Positions 18,925 to 28,166 of a DNA stretch of 64,000 nt are shown here, in pieces. Below the pieces are notes generated by a model. It had not been told where the DNA came from. It searched no databases and saw only the letters and a program-made list of their open reading frames with translations. Source of the stretch: CAVVAL01 sp963742725 (GTDB lineage Bacteria; Actinomycetota; Actinomycetes; Mycobacteriales; Cryptosporangiaceae); contig CAVUMX010000001.1 in assembly GCA_963742725.1 (NCBI GenBank), forward strand, positions 1,178,001-1,242,000, given 5' to 3'. A program made the position numbers and the translations under genes. The first letter of the stretch is position 1. Every line of letters begins with the position of its first letter.

Positions 18925-21081
18925 CTAGTGCTGGCGGACCAGCGACGCGTAGTGCCCGCCCCGTGCCATCAGTTCGGTGTGCGTGCCGCGCTCGACCTCG
19001 CGGCCCCGCTCCAGCACGACGATCAGGTCGCAGTCGCGGATCGTGGAGAGCCGGTGCGCGACGATCAGGCAGGTGGCGCCGCGCCGGCGCAGGTTGTGGT
19101 CGACGACCTGCTCGGTGGACGCGTCGAGCGCGCTGGTCGCCTCGTCCAGCACCAGGACGGCCGGGTTCCGGACCAGCGCACGCGCGATCTCCAGCCGTTG
19201 CCGCTGCCCGCCCGAGAAGTTCTTGCCGCCCTCCCGCATCGGCGCCGACAGTCCGCCCGGACGCGCGGCGACGACCTCGTACACGCACGCGTCGCGGAGC
19301 GCGGCCGCCAGCTCGTCGTCCGGGATCGTGCCGTCCCAGAGCGTGAGGTTGTCGCGCACCGACTCGTCGAAGAAGACCTGGTCCTGGTCGACGAGCGAGA
19401 CGGACGCCGCCCACAGCTCCGGATCGGTCTGGGCATGCGTGCGCCCGTCGATCGTCACCGACCCGGACCACGGCGTGAACAGCCCGGCGACGAGCCGTCC
19501 GACCGTGGACTTGCCGCTGCCGGACGCGCCGACCAGCGCGACCCGCTGCCCCGGTGGCACGTCCAGGTCGAAGTCCTTCAACAGCGGTTCGGCGAGCGGG
19601 TTGTAGCCGAACGTCACCTTCTCCAGCCGCAGGTGGCCCTGGAACGGCCGCCACGTTCCCTCGTGGACGCGCGGCACCGGGACGGGGTACCGCTCGACGT
19701 CCAGCATCCGGTTGAGGTCCGCGCTCATGTCCTGCAACCGGGTACCGAGCATGGTCAGCTCGTTGATCGGCCGGTTCATGGCCGCGATGAGCCCCTGCAT
19801 GGCGACGAGCAGGCCGACGGTGATCGTGCCCTCGGCGACCCGGCTGCTGCCGACCGCGAGCAGGATCGCCGTGTTCAGCGCCGCGAGCAGCGCCGGCACG
19901 ACAGCGATCACGGCCGTGGGCACGCCGAGTCGCTGCTGCCCGGACAGGACAGCGGCCTGCCGCGCGGCGAACCGCCGGTACGCGTGCTCCTCCTCGCCGG
20001 CCGCCTTCACCGACTCGATCATCTGGATGGACGTGTACGCGGTCGTGAACAGCTTGCCGCGTTCCGCCTGGAGCCCGGCGACCGCGCTGGTGCGGCGCTG
20101 GGCGCTCCACCGCAGGACGGCGACGTTCAGTCCGGAGAACGCCATCGCGCACGCCCCGAGGAACAGGTCGTACCAGCAGAGCAGCGCGCCGTACGTCAGC
20201 ACCAGGACGGCGTCGACCACGGTGATCGCCAGGTGCCGGGTCAGCATGTCGGCGACGATGTTGTTGGTGCGGACGCGTTGGGCGAGGTCGGCGGCCTGGC
20301 GTTGGCTGAAGAACGCGAGCGGCAAGCTGAGCAGCCGGCGGACGAACCGGGCCGCGCTGCTCAACGCGAGCGTGGTCTCCGCCCGGACGAGCAGCCGTTG
20401 CTGCAACGCGCTCGCGACGAGCGTGAGCGCGACGGCCGCGCCCATCGCGGCGACGAGCCCGGCGACGGCGCCGGCATCGGCGCCGAGCAGGACCCTGTCC
20501 ACGAAGACCCGGGTGAACACCGACGCGGTCAGTCCGACCAGGGCGACGAGCAGCCCGAGCAGGAGGATCTGCGGCGTCACCGAGCCGAGGCCGCGCCAGC
20601 GGTTGCGCAGCGTCCGGATGGTGCTCTCCGGCCGCCCGCCGCGTTCGAAGTCCGGGCCGGGCCGGAACGTGAGGATGACGCCCGTGTACCCGGCGTCGAA
20701 CTCCTCCCAGGTGACGGCGCGCGGACCGGACCCGGGGTCGTTGACCCGGACCTTCTTCGCGCCCATCCCCTCCAGCACCATGAAGTGCTCGAACTTCCAG
20801 AACACGATGGCCGGGAGGTCGACGGTCGCCAGTGCGGGCACGTCCATCCGGTAGCCCTTGGCGATGAGCCCGTAGCTGCGGGCCGCCTTGAGGACGCTCG
20901 ACGCGCTCGACCCGTCCCGGCTCACCCCGCACGTCTCGCGGAGCCGTTCCAGCGGGACGAACCGTCCGTAGTGGCCGAGGACGATGCCGAGCGAGGCGGC
21001 ACCGCACTCGACCGCCTCCATCTGGATGACGGTCGGCGTCCGGACCCGTCGCCGGTTCGGCCGCTCGATCCCGGCGGTCAC
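18925..21081 (-). CDS. NHLP-type RiPP export ABC transporter with C39 leader peptidase
   Basis: A 718-residue peptidase/permease/ATPase that cuts leader peptides after Gly-Gly-like sites and exports the product. The N-terminal C39 domain is complete: Gln20 and Cys26 in QMEAVECGAASL, His99 in KFEHFMVLEG and Asp115 in VNDPGSG. Six membrane helices follow. The ATPase has GASGSGKST, FSGGQRQRLEIARAL and VLVLDEATSALD. The GTG start at 21081 overlaps the HlyD-like stop as GTGA; a longer frame would be a shadow. Both precursors in the cluster carry Gly-rich cleavage regions (VVGG and VSAGA) that would be its substrates. Confidence 0.95.
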   Translation of the reverse strand: MTAGIERPNRRRVRTPTVIQMEAVECGAASLGIVLGHYGRFVPLERLRETCGVSRDGSSASSVLKAARSYGLIAKGYRMDVPALATVDLPAIVFWKFEHFMVLEGMGAKKVRVNDPGSGPRAVTWEEFDAGYTGVILTFRPGPDFERGGRPESTIRTLRNRWRGLGSVTPQILLLGLLVALVGLTASVFTRVFVDRVLLGADAGAVAGLVAAMGAAVALTLVASALQQRLLVRAETTLALSSAARFVRRLLSLPLAFFSQRQAADLAQRVRTNNIVADMLTRHLAITVVDAVLVLTYGALLCWYDLFLGACAMAFSGLNVAVLRWSAQRRTSAVAGLQAERGKLFTTAYTSIQMIESVKAAGEEEHAYRRFAARQAAVLSGQQRLGVPTAVIAVVPALLAALNTAILLAVGSSRVAEGTITVGLLVAMQGLIAAMNRPINELTMLGTRLQDMSADLNRMLDVERYPVPVPRVHEGTWRPFQGHLRLEKVTFGYNPLAEPLLKDFDLDVPPGQRVALVGASGSGKSTVGRLVAGLFTPWSGSVTIDGRTHAQTDPELWAASVSLVDQDQVFFDESVRDNLTLWDGTIPDDELAAALRDACVYEVVAARPGGLSAPMREGGKNFSGGQRQRLEIARALVRNPAVLVLDEATSALDASTEQVVDHNLRRRGATCLIVAHRLSTIRDCDLIVVLERGREVERGTHTELMARGGHYASLVRQH

Positions 21082-21887
21082 CGGTTCACCAGCCAGCTGA
21101 CCGGGTGCTCCTCGGCCACCGTGAACCGCGCCGTCACCTCGCTCTGCGAACTGAGCCCGAACGGCGGCCCGGACTTCGACCAGCGCAGCCCGCTCGGCGC
21201 GCGCGGGTCCAGTTCCAGCGCGACCGTCACGGCGATGACACTGCCGCCGCCGAGCAGCCTCCGGACGTCGGCGTTGTCGCCGAGGTACGCCCGGAGCGAC
21301 TGTTCCGTCTCGGGGAACCGCCCGACCGAGGCGACCTTGCCGCGCAGGGTGCCGAACACGGCGGCGGGCGCCGCTCCGACCTCCAGCTGCACCGGCACGC
21401 CGGCCCGGATCAGCGGCGCGTAGTTCGCCTGGACGTACACGGTGGACTGGAGCCGGTCGCCCGGCGTGTCCAGCCGGACCAGCTCGGCGACCTTGTCCCC
21501 CGGCCGCAGCAGCTGCCCTTCCCTGGCGAGCCAGGTGGTCGCGTAGGCGTCCCACGGGGAGGCGACGATCTGCACGGTGCCGTCCGGACCGGCCAGGCTG
21601 TAGAGCGGCGCGCCCTTGTAGACCCGCTTGTTGGCGCCCGCCCAGACCTGCGTGACCTGGCCGCCGACGACCGCGTCCAGCCGGGAGACGCCGGACGAGT
21701 GGGTGATGACGCCGCTCGCGCGGACCGTCCTCGGCACCGTCGACACGGTCGCCCACACGGCGGCACCGCCCACGGCCAGCACCAGGGCGATCGTCACCAG
21801 CCAGCCCGGCACCGTCGCCAGGCGGACCGCTTCGTCGAGCTGTTCTGGCGCTTCCAGCTGGCTCAGCGCCCGCCGCCGGAACATCAT
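21078..21887 (-). CDS. HlyD-like NHLP secretion protein
   Basis: A 269-residue membrane-fusion-type accessory protein of NHLP export systems. A single membrane anchor (VTIALVLAVGGAAVWATV) near residue 35 is followed by a biotinyl-lipoyl-like beta region and an exterior domain. It is shorter than full HlyD, lacking the long coiled coil, as expected for a one-membrane actinomycete. I start at ATG 21887, not 21893, because AGGAGG then has correct spacing and the ATG overlaps the SagB stop as ATGA. Its own stop overlaps the C39 transporter start. Confidence 0.85.
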   Translation of the reverse strand: MMFRRRALSQLEAPEQLDEAVRLATVPGWLVTIALVLAVGGAAVWATVSTVPRTVRASGVITHSSGVSRLDAVVGGQVTQVWAGANKRVYKGAPLYSLAGPDGTVQIVASPWDAYATTWLAREGQLLRPGDKVAELVRLDTPGDRLQSTVYVQANYAPLIRAGVPVQLEVGAAPAAVFGTLRGKVASVGRFPETEQSLRAYLGDNADVRRLLGGGSVIAVTVALELDPRAPSGLRWSKSGPPFGLSSQSEVTARFTVAEEHPVSWLVNR

Positions 21888-23341
21888 GCGCATCCCCTCC
21901 TGTCCAGCGCGGGCGCGTCGCCGGGCAGGCACGAGCCCAGGACGAACTCCGCCACGCTCGGTTCCGCGAGCGCGTCCACCCCCGTGGCCGCCGCGAACGC
22001 CGCGGCATCCCCCGCGCCGACCGCGCACGGCGCGAGCCCCATGGCGGTCGCGACCAGGTACATCAGCTCGGTGAGCACCCCGGCGTGCTTGAGAACCAGC
22101 GCGTACGCCAGCCCCTCGTACTTCCACATCAGTCGTCCGACCCGCGCGGTGGTGACCAGGCACACCTGCGGGGTCTCGGTGAACGTGGCGGCGGCGGTGA
22201 CGTACGCGACGGCCCGCCGCGCGGCCGGCTCCAGCGGCGCGAGCCGGACGAGCCGGTGCCCGGCCGAGTCGTAGTGGTACACGCCCGGATCGAGGCCGGT
22301 GCATGCGTGGACGATCGCGTACACCTCCAGCTCGTACACCGATCCGCCCGACGGGTACGGGCGGCCGCCCAGCTCGATGCCGTCGCCGCCGGTGGTCCGG
22401 GTGAGCCGCTGGACGCGGTACAGGAACTCGGCGAGCTGCGCGACCGTGATCGGCCGGTCCGGGTCGTGGCGGCGGATCGTGCGGCGGGCGTCGACGATCT
22501 CGGTGAGGCCCGCGTCCGACTTCGCCACGACGTCCATGTCGGGCGTGACCAGGTCGATCGCCGGATGGTCGGCGAACGTCCGTGCCAGGGGCTCCGGCTC
22601 CAGCCTGCCGCGCAGCCGGTAGGTGCCGCCGACCGGCAGGACGTGCCGTCCCGGACGGGACCGGTCGTGCAGCCACAGCTCCTCCGGCGACCAACCGGCG
22701 AGCGGCGACGCGTCGTGCTCGGACTCCGCCTCGGCGGCGCCGAGCAGGATCCTGGCCGTGAGCAGGTCGTCCAGGATCCGTCCGGCCGTGCACTGGTCCA
22801 GGCCGATCTGGGCGGCGAGCCCGGCGACGTCCACACCGTCGGCGGCGGCCACCACCAGCGCCGCGCCCACCAGCGGATCGACGGCCGCCACGGCCAGAGT
22901 CGACAGCGGCGTCTCGGTGACGAGCCGCCCGTCGAGCGGACGCGTCACGGCGAACCGCGACAGCCGGTACCGGACACCCGGCTCGTGGATCACGGTCCTC
23001 GGAAGGCTCCCGGCGCCGAGGCCGCGTGGCGTCACCTCGGTGAGCGTCCGCCCGTCGGCGTGGAGCCGGCGCCGCAGCCACGAGTGGGCCAGCAGTCCGC
23101 GCAGCATGATCTGGCCGGACAGGATCCGGCTCTCCCCTTCGACCGCGGCCACCAGCTCGTTCAGGTCGACGTCCGTGGCCCACGCCTCGGCCACCCGCAG
23201 CGCCAGGGACCGCCGCCCGACGCTGAGCCCGTCGAGCACCAGCTGGTGCCGGCCCTGCCGGAGGACGAGCGCGCCGTCGTCGCGCATGGTCAGGGCGGCG
23301 TCCGCCCTCAGTCGGTAGGAGTCGTGCGCGGTCGGTCCCAT
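21884..23341 (-). CDS. SagB-type FMN-dependent azoline dehydrogenase (TOMM oxidase)
   Basis: A 485-residue SagB/McbC-family nitroreductase-fold protein. In thiazole/oxazole-modified microcin (TOMM) pathways it oxidises azolines to azoles with FMN. The N-terminal ~230 residues look like a winged-helix (RRE-like) region with low conservation. The nitroreductase domain follows: DARRTIRRHDPDRPITVAQL, the PYPSGGSVYELEVYAIV segment, and C-terminal MWKYEGLAYALVLKHAG with MGLAPCAVGAGD. It lies 19 nt after the cyclodehydratase and overlaps the HlyD-like gene. Substrate is most likely the Cys-rich precursor at 28167. Confidence 0.87.
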   Translation of the reverse strand: MGPTAHDSYRLRADAALTMRDDGALVLRQGRHQLVLDGLSVGRRSLALRVAEAWATDVDLNELVAAVEGESRILSGQIMLRGLLAHSWLRRRLHADGRTLTEVTPRGLGAGSLPRTVIHEPGVRYRLSRFAVTRPLDGRLVTETPLSTLAVAAVDPLVGAALVVAAADGVDVAGLAAQIGLDQCTAGRILDDLLTARILLGAAEAESEHDASPLAGWSPEELWLHDRSRPGRHVLPVGGTYRLRGRLEPEPLARTFADHPAIDLVTPDMDVVAKSDAGLTEIVDARRTIRRHDPDRPITVAQLAEFLYRVQRLTRTTGGDGIELGGRPYPSGGSVYELEVYAIVHACTGLDPGVYHYDSAGHRLVRLAPLEPAARRAVAYVTAAATFTETPQVCLVTTARVGRLMWKYEGLAYALVLKHAGVLTELMYLVATAMGLAPCAVGAGDAAAFAAATGVDALAEPSVAEFVLGSCLPGDAPALDRRGCA

Positions 23342-23360
23342 GGTGAATCCCCCCGGTCAC

Positions 23361-25683
23361 CTAGAAGAAGACGCTGTACGGGTTGAGCCCTGCCTCGCTG
23401 GTCGCCACCGGACCGCGTCCGAGTCGCGCCGGCACGTCCCACAGCCGTCCCGGCCCGAGCCGGCGCCAGAAGTGCCGCGCGCCGGGGACGACCACCTTCG
23501 CCACGGCCAGTTCCAGATCGGGACGGCTCTGGTCGACGACAAGGACCTCCAGCCCGTTCTTCGCGGCGGCTTCGACGCAGGCCGCGATGTCGGTGGCAAG
23601 GTCACCGGTGGATCCGCTGGCGTGCGTGCTGGCCGTCGTGGGTCGGCCGGCGCCGCGCAACCACGGTTGCTCCTCGACCCGGACCTCGGTGAACCAGCGG
23701 ACGCTGGCCCGGTCGGTGAGCCCGTACCGGGTCGTGCCGTCCGGGTTCCGGCGAGCCACGGCCGGCAGGAACTGATTCACCTCGGCCAGCGCGCGGTTCA
23801 GGGCGGTCGCCGGGTCGAGGTGGGCGCCGAAGCCGACGATCACGTCCTCGGTCGGTCCGCTGGTCCGGCGCGAGACGCCCGCGAACGTGGGGACGCCCAG
23901 GTCGGCGGTCAGGTCGAGCGCCCACAGTTCGCGGCCGAGGACGGTGGCGTGAAACGTCCGCAGGTCGTCGATCCAGCGGTCGCGGAAGCTGTCCAGGTCG
24001 ACGGCAGGGACGAGCGAGCGGTGGTACCACCACAGCGCCACGGCGTCCCGCTCCACCACCTCGCCGAACCCCTGGACGATCGCCTCGGCGAGCGTGTTGC
24101 CCGCGGCGCTGCCGTTCGAGTCGCCGGCGCAGGCGTCCAGGCCGCGCGCCTCCGGATGGCCGTACCAGCAGTACGCGGCAGGCAGGTCGCGCGTGCGTTC
24201 GTGGGTGAGCGACCAGGCGGCCGTCCAGTCCAGCTCGACGGCGTCGTCCACCTGCCGGGGGATCCAGTGGAAGGCGCCCTCGTCGGCGTTGCGGCGGTCC
24301 CGGTCGGCGTACTGGGCCTCGGAGAACAGCAGGAGGTCGCGCAGCGGCGTGGCCCGGTCCGGACCGAGCTGCGCGTAGGTCGCCCGATGCACCGGACGGT
24401 CGTCGCGCCACACCCCGCTGTACCGCTCGATCGCCTCCCCGAGCGCCCCGACCTTGGCGGCGAGTTCCGTCCGGCCCTTGCCGCCGCTCTGTCCGCGCAG
24501 GTTCTTCCGCAGCGCACCGGGGTCGCGGGGCAGCGCGAAGTTGTGGCCGGCGCCGTAGCTGAACGTGACGCCGTTGCTGTACCCGTCCAGCGGCGCCAGC
24601 TTTGACACCACACCGAGGTACGGGCTGACGTGGTGTTCGAGCCGCTCGTACGTGTCCTCCAGCGGGACCGTCCGGGCATCGTGGCCGGCGGGCGCGGCGG
24701 CCAGCGTGATGACCGGGTCCCGCTTCCGGACGAGGTCCGGGTCGCCGCACGCCGGGCACTGCGGCTGCCGGACCAGCACGTGCTGCGACATCGTGTGGTC
24801 GCGGGTGTCGAGGGCGAGCATCCGGCCGGTGAGGCGCGGCGAACGGCCGTGGCGGGCGAGGACCGGCAGCTCGTTGGCGACCAGCCCTGAGACGACGGCG
24901 AGGGTGCCGGAGAGCGCCGCCCGGGCGGCGCTGATCCGGGTCCCGTGCGCCTGTGCGAGGTACGTCTCCAGCTGCTCGTTTTCGCTCCACCGCTGGCGCA
25001 GGCACTCCCAGCAGCCGGTCTCGCCCGGGACGAAGTGCGGGCCCACCATGACGACGTTGCCGCGCGGCCGCACCAGCAGCCACGCGATCCCGAGACTGTT
25101 CACGCGGGCCAGGCGGGGGTCCAGCGCCGACGCCGCCGCGACGACGACGACCGGACCGCCGGGGCCGCCTGAGCCGCCGGGCCCGCCGGGCGCCAGGGCC
25201 GCTTGGGCCGCCGGGCCCGCTTGGGCCGGCGACCCCGCGCGCGTGCCTGGGGAGCGCGGGATCGCCGACGTCCACGAAGCGCGCGGTCGTCCCGGGCCCG
25301 GCGGGCGCCAGGCCCGGCCCGGCCGCCGTGATCGGGAGCGTCGCGCCGGCTTCGACGACGAGGATGTCGGTGGCGATGGCGTCCGGGTCGACGCCGAGCG
25401 CGTCCCAGCCCGCCGCCTGCTCGGCCGGCGCGCTGACGGGCCCGTCCACCAGGACGCCGAGCGCGTCGAGCCGGCGCAGCGCGGTCAGGACGGCGACCAT
25501 CGTGTGCCGCCCGTCGAGCGCGGCCACCAGCTCGGCCGGGCTGCGGGTGCCGTCGAGGAGCGCGGCCAGGGCTGCGCCGGCCGGGTCGTCGACCATCAGG
25601 CTGCGGCCCTCACCGACGAGCACGAGCCGGCGCACATCGAGCACGACAGGTTGGTAGTCGGCCCGGATCCGCGGTCGCCGCAT
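23361..25683 (-). CDS. TOMM cyclodehydratase (ThiF/E1-like plus YcaO), frameshifted in a Gly/Pro linker
   Basis: Makes azoline rings from Cys/Ser/Thr with ATP. The first part, from ATG 25683 (GGGGAGGG 6 nt upstream), reads MRRPRIRADYQPVV to RFVDVGDPALPRHAR in one frame. The rest, VVVVAAASALDPRLARVNSLGIAW onward, is in the next frame. The total length is 774 codons plus one base, so one extra base (or two missing) lies within about 25160-25240, a GPGGPS-type low-complexity stretch. Domains are an RRE-like winged helix, an E1-like part with zinc Cys pairs GCWECL and CPACG, then YcaO with KVGALGEAIERYSGVW and GFGEVVERDAVALWWY. The C-terminus is NPYSVFF, not the PxPxP often seen. It may be an assembly error, a true null mutation, or real recoding. 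Confidence 0.8.
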
Positions 25684-25794
25684 CGCGCCCTCCCCTCGCT
25701 CGGCCGTACGGGTCCGACTGTCCACAGGGCGCGGCACCAGCGGCCACCAACGGCGGCAAGTCCGGCCACCGTGGGTGTTCCGTGACACCGTTCC

Positions 25795-25846
25795 GTGCCG
25801 CCGTCGGGTGCCGCCGCCGTGTGCCGCCGTTGTGTTCCGCCGTCAG
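25795..25846. repeat. Four tandem 13-bp repeats
   Basis: Units GTGCCGCCGTCGG, GTGCCGCCGCCGT, GTGCCGCCGTTGT and GTTCCGCCGTCAG follow without gaps. A weaker fifth copy may precede at 25782-25794. The block covers the stop codon of the lipoprotein gene and the spacer before the cyclodehydratase. It could be a simple slippage array or a protein-binding block. Confidence 0.65.
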
Positions 25847-26805
25847 CCGGCGGTGGCCGCGGTGGCCGTGTCGTTCAGGCCGAGGACCGTGCTCGGCGCG
25901 GCCTTGTCGTCCGGCACCGACAGCAGGAACACCTCGGTACGGCTCACCGCCACGGTCTTGCCCCTGACGTCGGCGCTGAGCCCGAGCGCGACGCCGTCCG
26001 GGCTCTTCGCCGGCAGGAGAGCGGGGGTGTTGCGGCCCGGCGCGGCGGCCATCGTGTCGGTGAACTTCAACGTCAGGAACAGCAGCGTCGCGGACCCGGC
26101 GCGGGCGGCGCACGACGAGACGTCCACCGACTCCAGATCCCGCGTGACGGTCAGTCCGGCGCCGGAGAGCTGCTGCTGGTAGATCTTCCAGCCGCCGGCC
26201 AGCCGCTGGTCGAGCAGTGGTGCGGGCGCGACCGGGGCACCGTCCGGACTGGACTTGCCGGTCGTCCGGGCGAACACCTCGCGGCCCAGCCCGTCACGGC
26301 GGTCCGCCGGGATCGCGCCGGCACCGGGCACGGCCACCGGGTCGATCGCCACGGCGTCCGCCTGGGTGTCCTGGCCGAGCAGGACGTTGTGGCTCAGCCG
26401 CCAGGCCCCGTCCGGCTGGCGCTGGAACACCGAGACGTCGCGCCGTTCCAGCTCCTCGCCGGTCAGGCGCAGCGTGGCGGAGGCGACGAAGCAGTCCGTG
26501 GCACCGTCCGGGATCGCGAACAGCGGTTCGGTGTGCCGGAACGTGGGCTGCTTGCGTCCGTTCGCCTTGGCCGACCGGGCGGACGCGACGCTGAACAGCA
26601 CCGCCGGCTCGGTCTCCTGTCCCCGCAGCGCCGCGACGTCACCGGCCGCGCCGGCCGCCGAATCGGCGCTGTCGAACGCGCTCAGCACCGTCGCCGCCAC
26701 CGACGGGTCGAACCCCTGCGACCGGACCTCGGCCGCCCCGCTGCCACCGTCCCCGCACGCGCTCATCACGAACAGGCACGCCACCGCCGCCACCGACCGC
26801 TTCAC
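25843..26805 (-). CDS. Secreted lipoprotein of the RiPP cluster, function unknown
   Basis: A 320-residue protein with a lipoprotein signal: a basic start VKRSVAAVACLFVMSAC with the lipid-acceptor Cys near residue 17, then GDGGSG. The start is GTG 26805, with GGGGAGG correctly spaced. The mature part has no motif I recognise. It contains a few Cys (DCFVAS, SSCAAR) that could pair. It is on the cluster strand between regulator and cyclodehydratase, each side separated by a spacer. Surface immunity or a chaperone for export are possible roles, but nothing in the sequence proves either. Confidence 0.7.
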   Translation of the reverse strand: MKRSVAAVACLFVMSACGDGGSGAAEVRSQGFDPSVAATVLSAFDSADSAAGAAGDVAALRGQETEPAVLFSVASARSAKANGRKQPTFRHTEPLFAIPDGATDCFVASATLRLTGEELERRDVSVFQRQPDGAWRLSHNVLLGQDTQADAVAIDPVAVPGAGAIPADRRDGLGREVFARTTGKSSPDGAPVAPAPLLDQRLAGGWKIYQQQLSGAGLTVTRDLESVDVSSCAARAGSATLLFLTLKFTDTMAAAPGRNTPALLPAKSPDGVALGLSADVRGKTVAVSRTEVFLLSVPDDKAAPSTVLGLNDTATAATAG

Positions 26806-26894
26806 GAACGCCTCCCCACACGTCATGGGGACCACGATCGCCGCTTGTGGGGCGGCCGCGCGGCCGTGGCGCGGGACCGGGACGGCGCACAGCC

Positions 26895-26922
26895 GACGGC
26901 GGCACGGATCGGTGCCGCCGTC
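26895..26922 (-). terminator. Hairpin after the cluster regulator
   Basis: GACGGCGGCAC (26895-26905) pairs perfectly with GTGCCGCCGTC (26912-26922) over 6 nt. It lies 70 nt after the regulator stop and before the lipoprotein start on the same strand. This suggests the regulator is its own transcription unit. Confidence 0.6.
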
Positions 26923-26991
26923 GCCGCGACCGCGCCACCCGAACCGGCCACACGAGCCGACCCTGCGAGCCGGGCCGGGGTCGGGGTCGGT

Positions 26992-27771
26992 CTAGCCGTT
27001 GTCGACGGCCAGGGTGGGGTCGATGTCCATGTCGAGGTCCAGGCCGGCGCGGCGGTTGATCAGCTCGGCGACGATCGTCTCGCTGCAGTTCTCGACGGCC
27101 ACCCGGAACGCCTCCGACAGCAGGTCGATGACGCCCTGGGTCAGCGCGACCGTGTGCCGGTCGAGATCTTCCCAGGACCGCGGCCCGCCGCCGGGGTTGT
27201 CCGGTGCCAGCGCGAGCACGCGGGCGCCGCAGCCACGGGTCAGTTCCTCGGTGAGTACCTGGAGGTGGTCGAGTACCTCGCTGAGCACCTCCAGCGCCGG
27301 CGCGCTGCCAAGCCCGACCCGGTGCAGTTTGAGCGCGGTGCGGACCGCACGGGGCCGCGCCACCTGCACTGCCCCGTCCTCGGCGCGCGCGACGACGTTG
27401 TGCCTGCTCAGCGCGTACACCAGAGACGGGTGGTCGGCGGCGAGCCGGTGCAGCGTCTTGACGAGCGCCGGCCCACCCGGGTCGGAGCTGCGTGCGCCGA
27501 GGATGGCCTCGATCGACACCAGGTTGAAGCCCTGGCGCTGCAAGGCGGTGATGGCCTCCAGCCGCCGGACGTGCGTCTCGTCGTACAACGCGATCCGGCC
27601 CCGCCGCACGGGTGGCGGCAGTAGCTTGCGGGCCTGGTGCGAGCGGATGTTCCGTGGCGACATACCGACGAGACGGCCGAGTTCCTCCACCGTCAGTCCG
27701 TCGGAGTTCCCCCGCGTCCGTGCAGCTCCCTGAACCGGAATCTGCTCGGATAACGCATTTGTCGTCGTCAC
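26992..27771 (-). CDS. MerR-like transcriptional regulator of the RiPP cluster, with TTA codon
   Basis: A 259-residue regulator. After a disordered head, residues ~25-95 form a MerR-type winged helix: LTVEELGRLVGMSPRNIRSHQ, KLLPPPVRRGRIALYDETHVRRLEAITALQ. The C-terminal ~160 residues are helical and unlike short metal-sensing MerR tails, so a ligand- or partner-binding domain is likely. GTG 27771 has GGAGG 4 nt upstream. Leu7 is encoded by TTA (27751-27753), a very rare codon in such genomes and often a mark of bldA-type developmental control. It lies divergent from the Cys-rich precursor with a 395-bp control region between them. Confidence 0.82.
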   Translation of the reverse strand: MTTTNALSEQIPVQGAARTRGNSDGLTVEELGRLVGMSPRNIRSHQARKLLPPPVRRGRIALYDETHVRRLEAITALQRQGFNLVSIEAILGARSSDPGGPALVKTLHRLAADHPSLVYALSRHNVVARAEDGAVQVARPRAVRTALKLHRVGLGSAPALEVLSEVLDHLQVLTEELTRGCGARVLALAPDNPGGGPRSWEDLDRHTVALTQGVIDLLSEAFRVAVENCSETIVAELINRRAGLDLDMDIDPTLAVDNG

Positions 27772-28166
27772 GTTTCCTCCAGGTGCTCCCCAAGAATCCG
27801 CGAATGTTCCAAACAATTGACGCGCGCTGACGCGGCGTGAATAGACGGAGGTCCGCGGCCCGCACGGCGCGAAACCTGATCGCCCGATCACGGTATCGGC
27901 TCCCGGGCGCGGTTCGCCGTGGAGATGAAAAACTCATGCGGGGCGGCAAATAGCGCGGCATCAACGGCGAAATCGGGATTCCCGCCATAAACCCGCTTCG
28001 CAAATCGGAAGTTGTGTGCCATCGCGCCGCGCCCGGCGCGACTGTTGCACGGATTCCTGCCGCCGTCGTTGCCCGATTGGTCTACCCCAATGGGATCGCC
28101 GCCGCTTGCTTGTCCACATCGGCCGGAGCCGCCGACGATCAGGGTCCCGACATCAGGAGAGTCGAC
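27772..28166. promoter_or_regulatory. Control region between regulator and Cys-rich precursor
   Basis: A 395-bp gap without a convincing gene and lower in GC than its surroundings. It must hold the promoters of the regulator (minus) and precursor (plus). A small dyad ATTGG-N6-CCAAT sits at 28076-28091. A -35-like TTGACG lies near 27818, but I see no clear -10 partner. The precursor ribosome-binding site AGGAGA is at the right edge. Confidence 0.4.
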
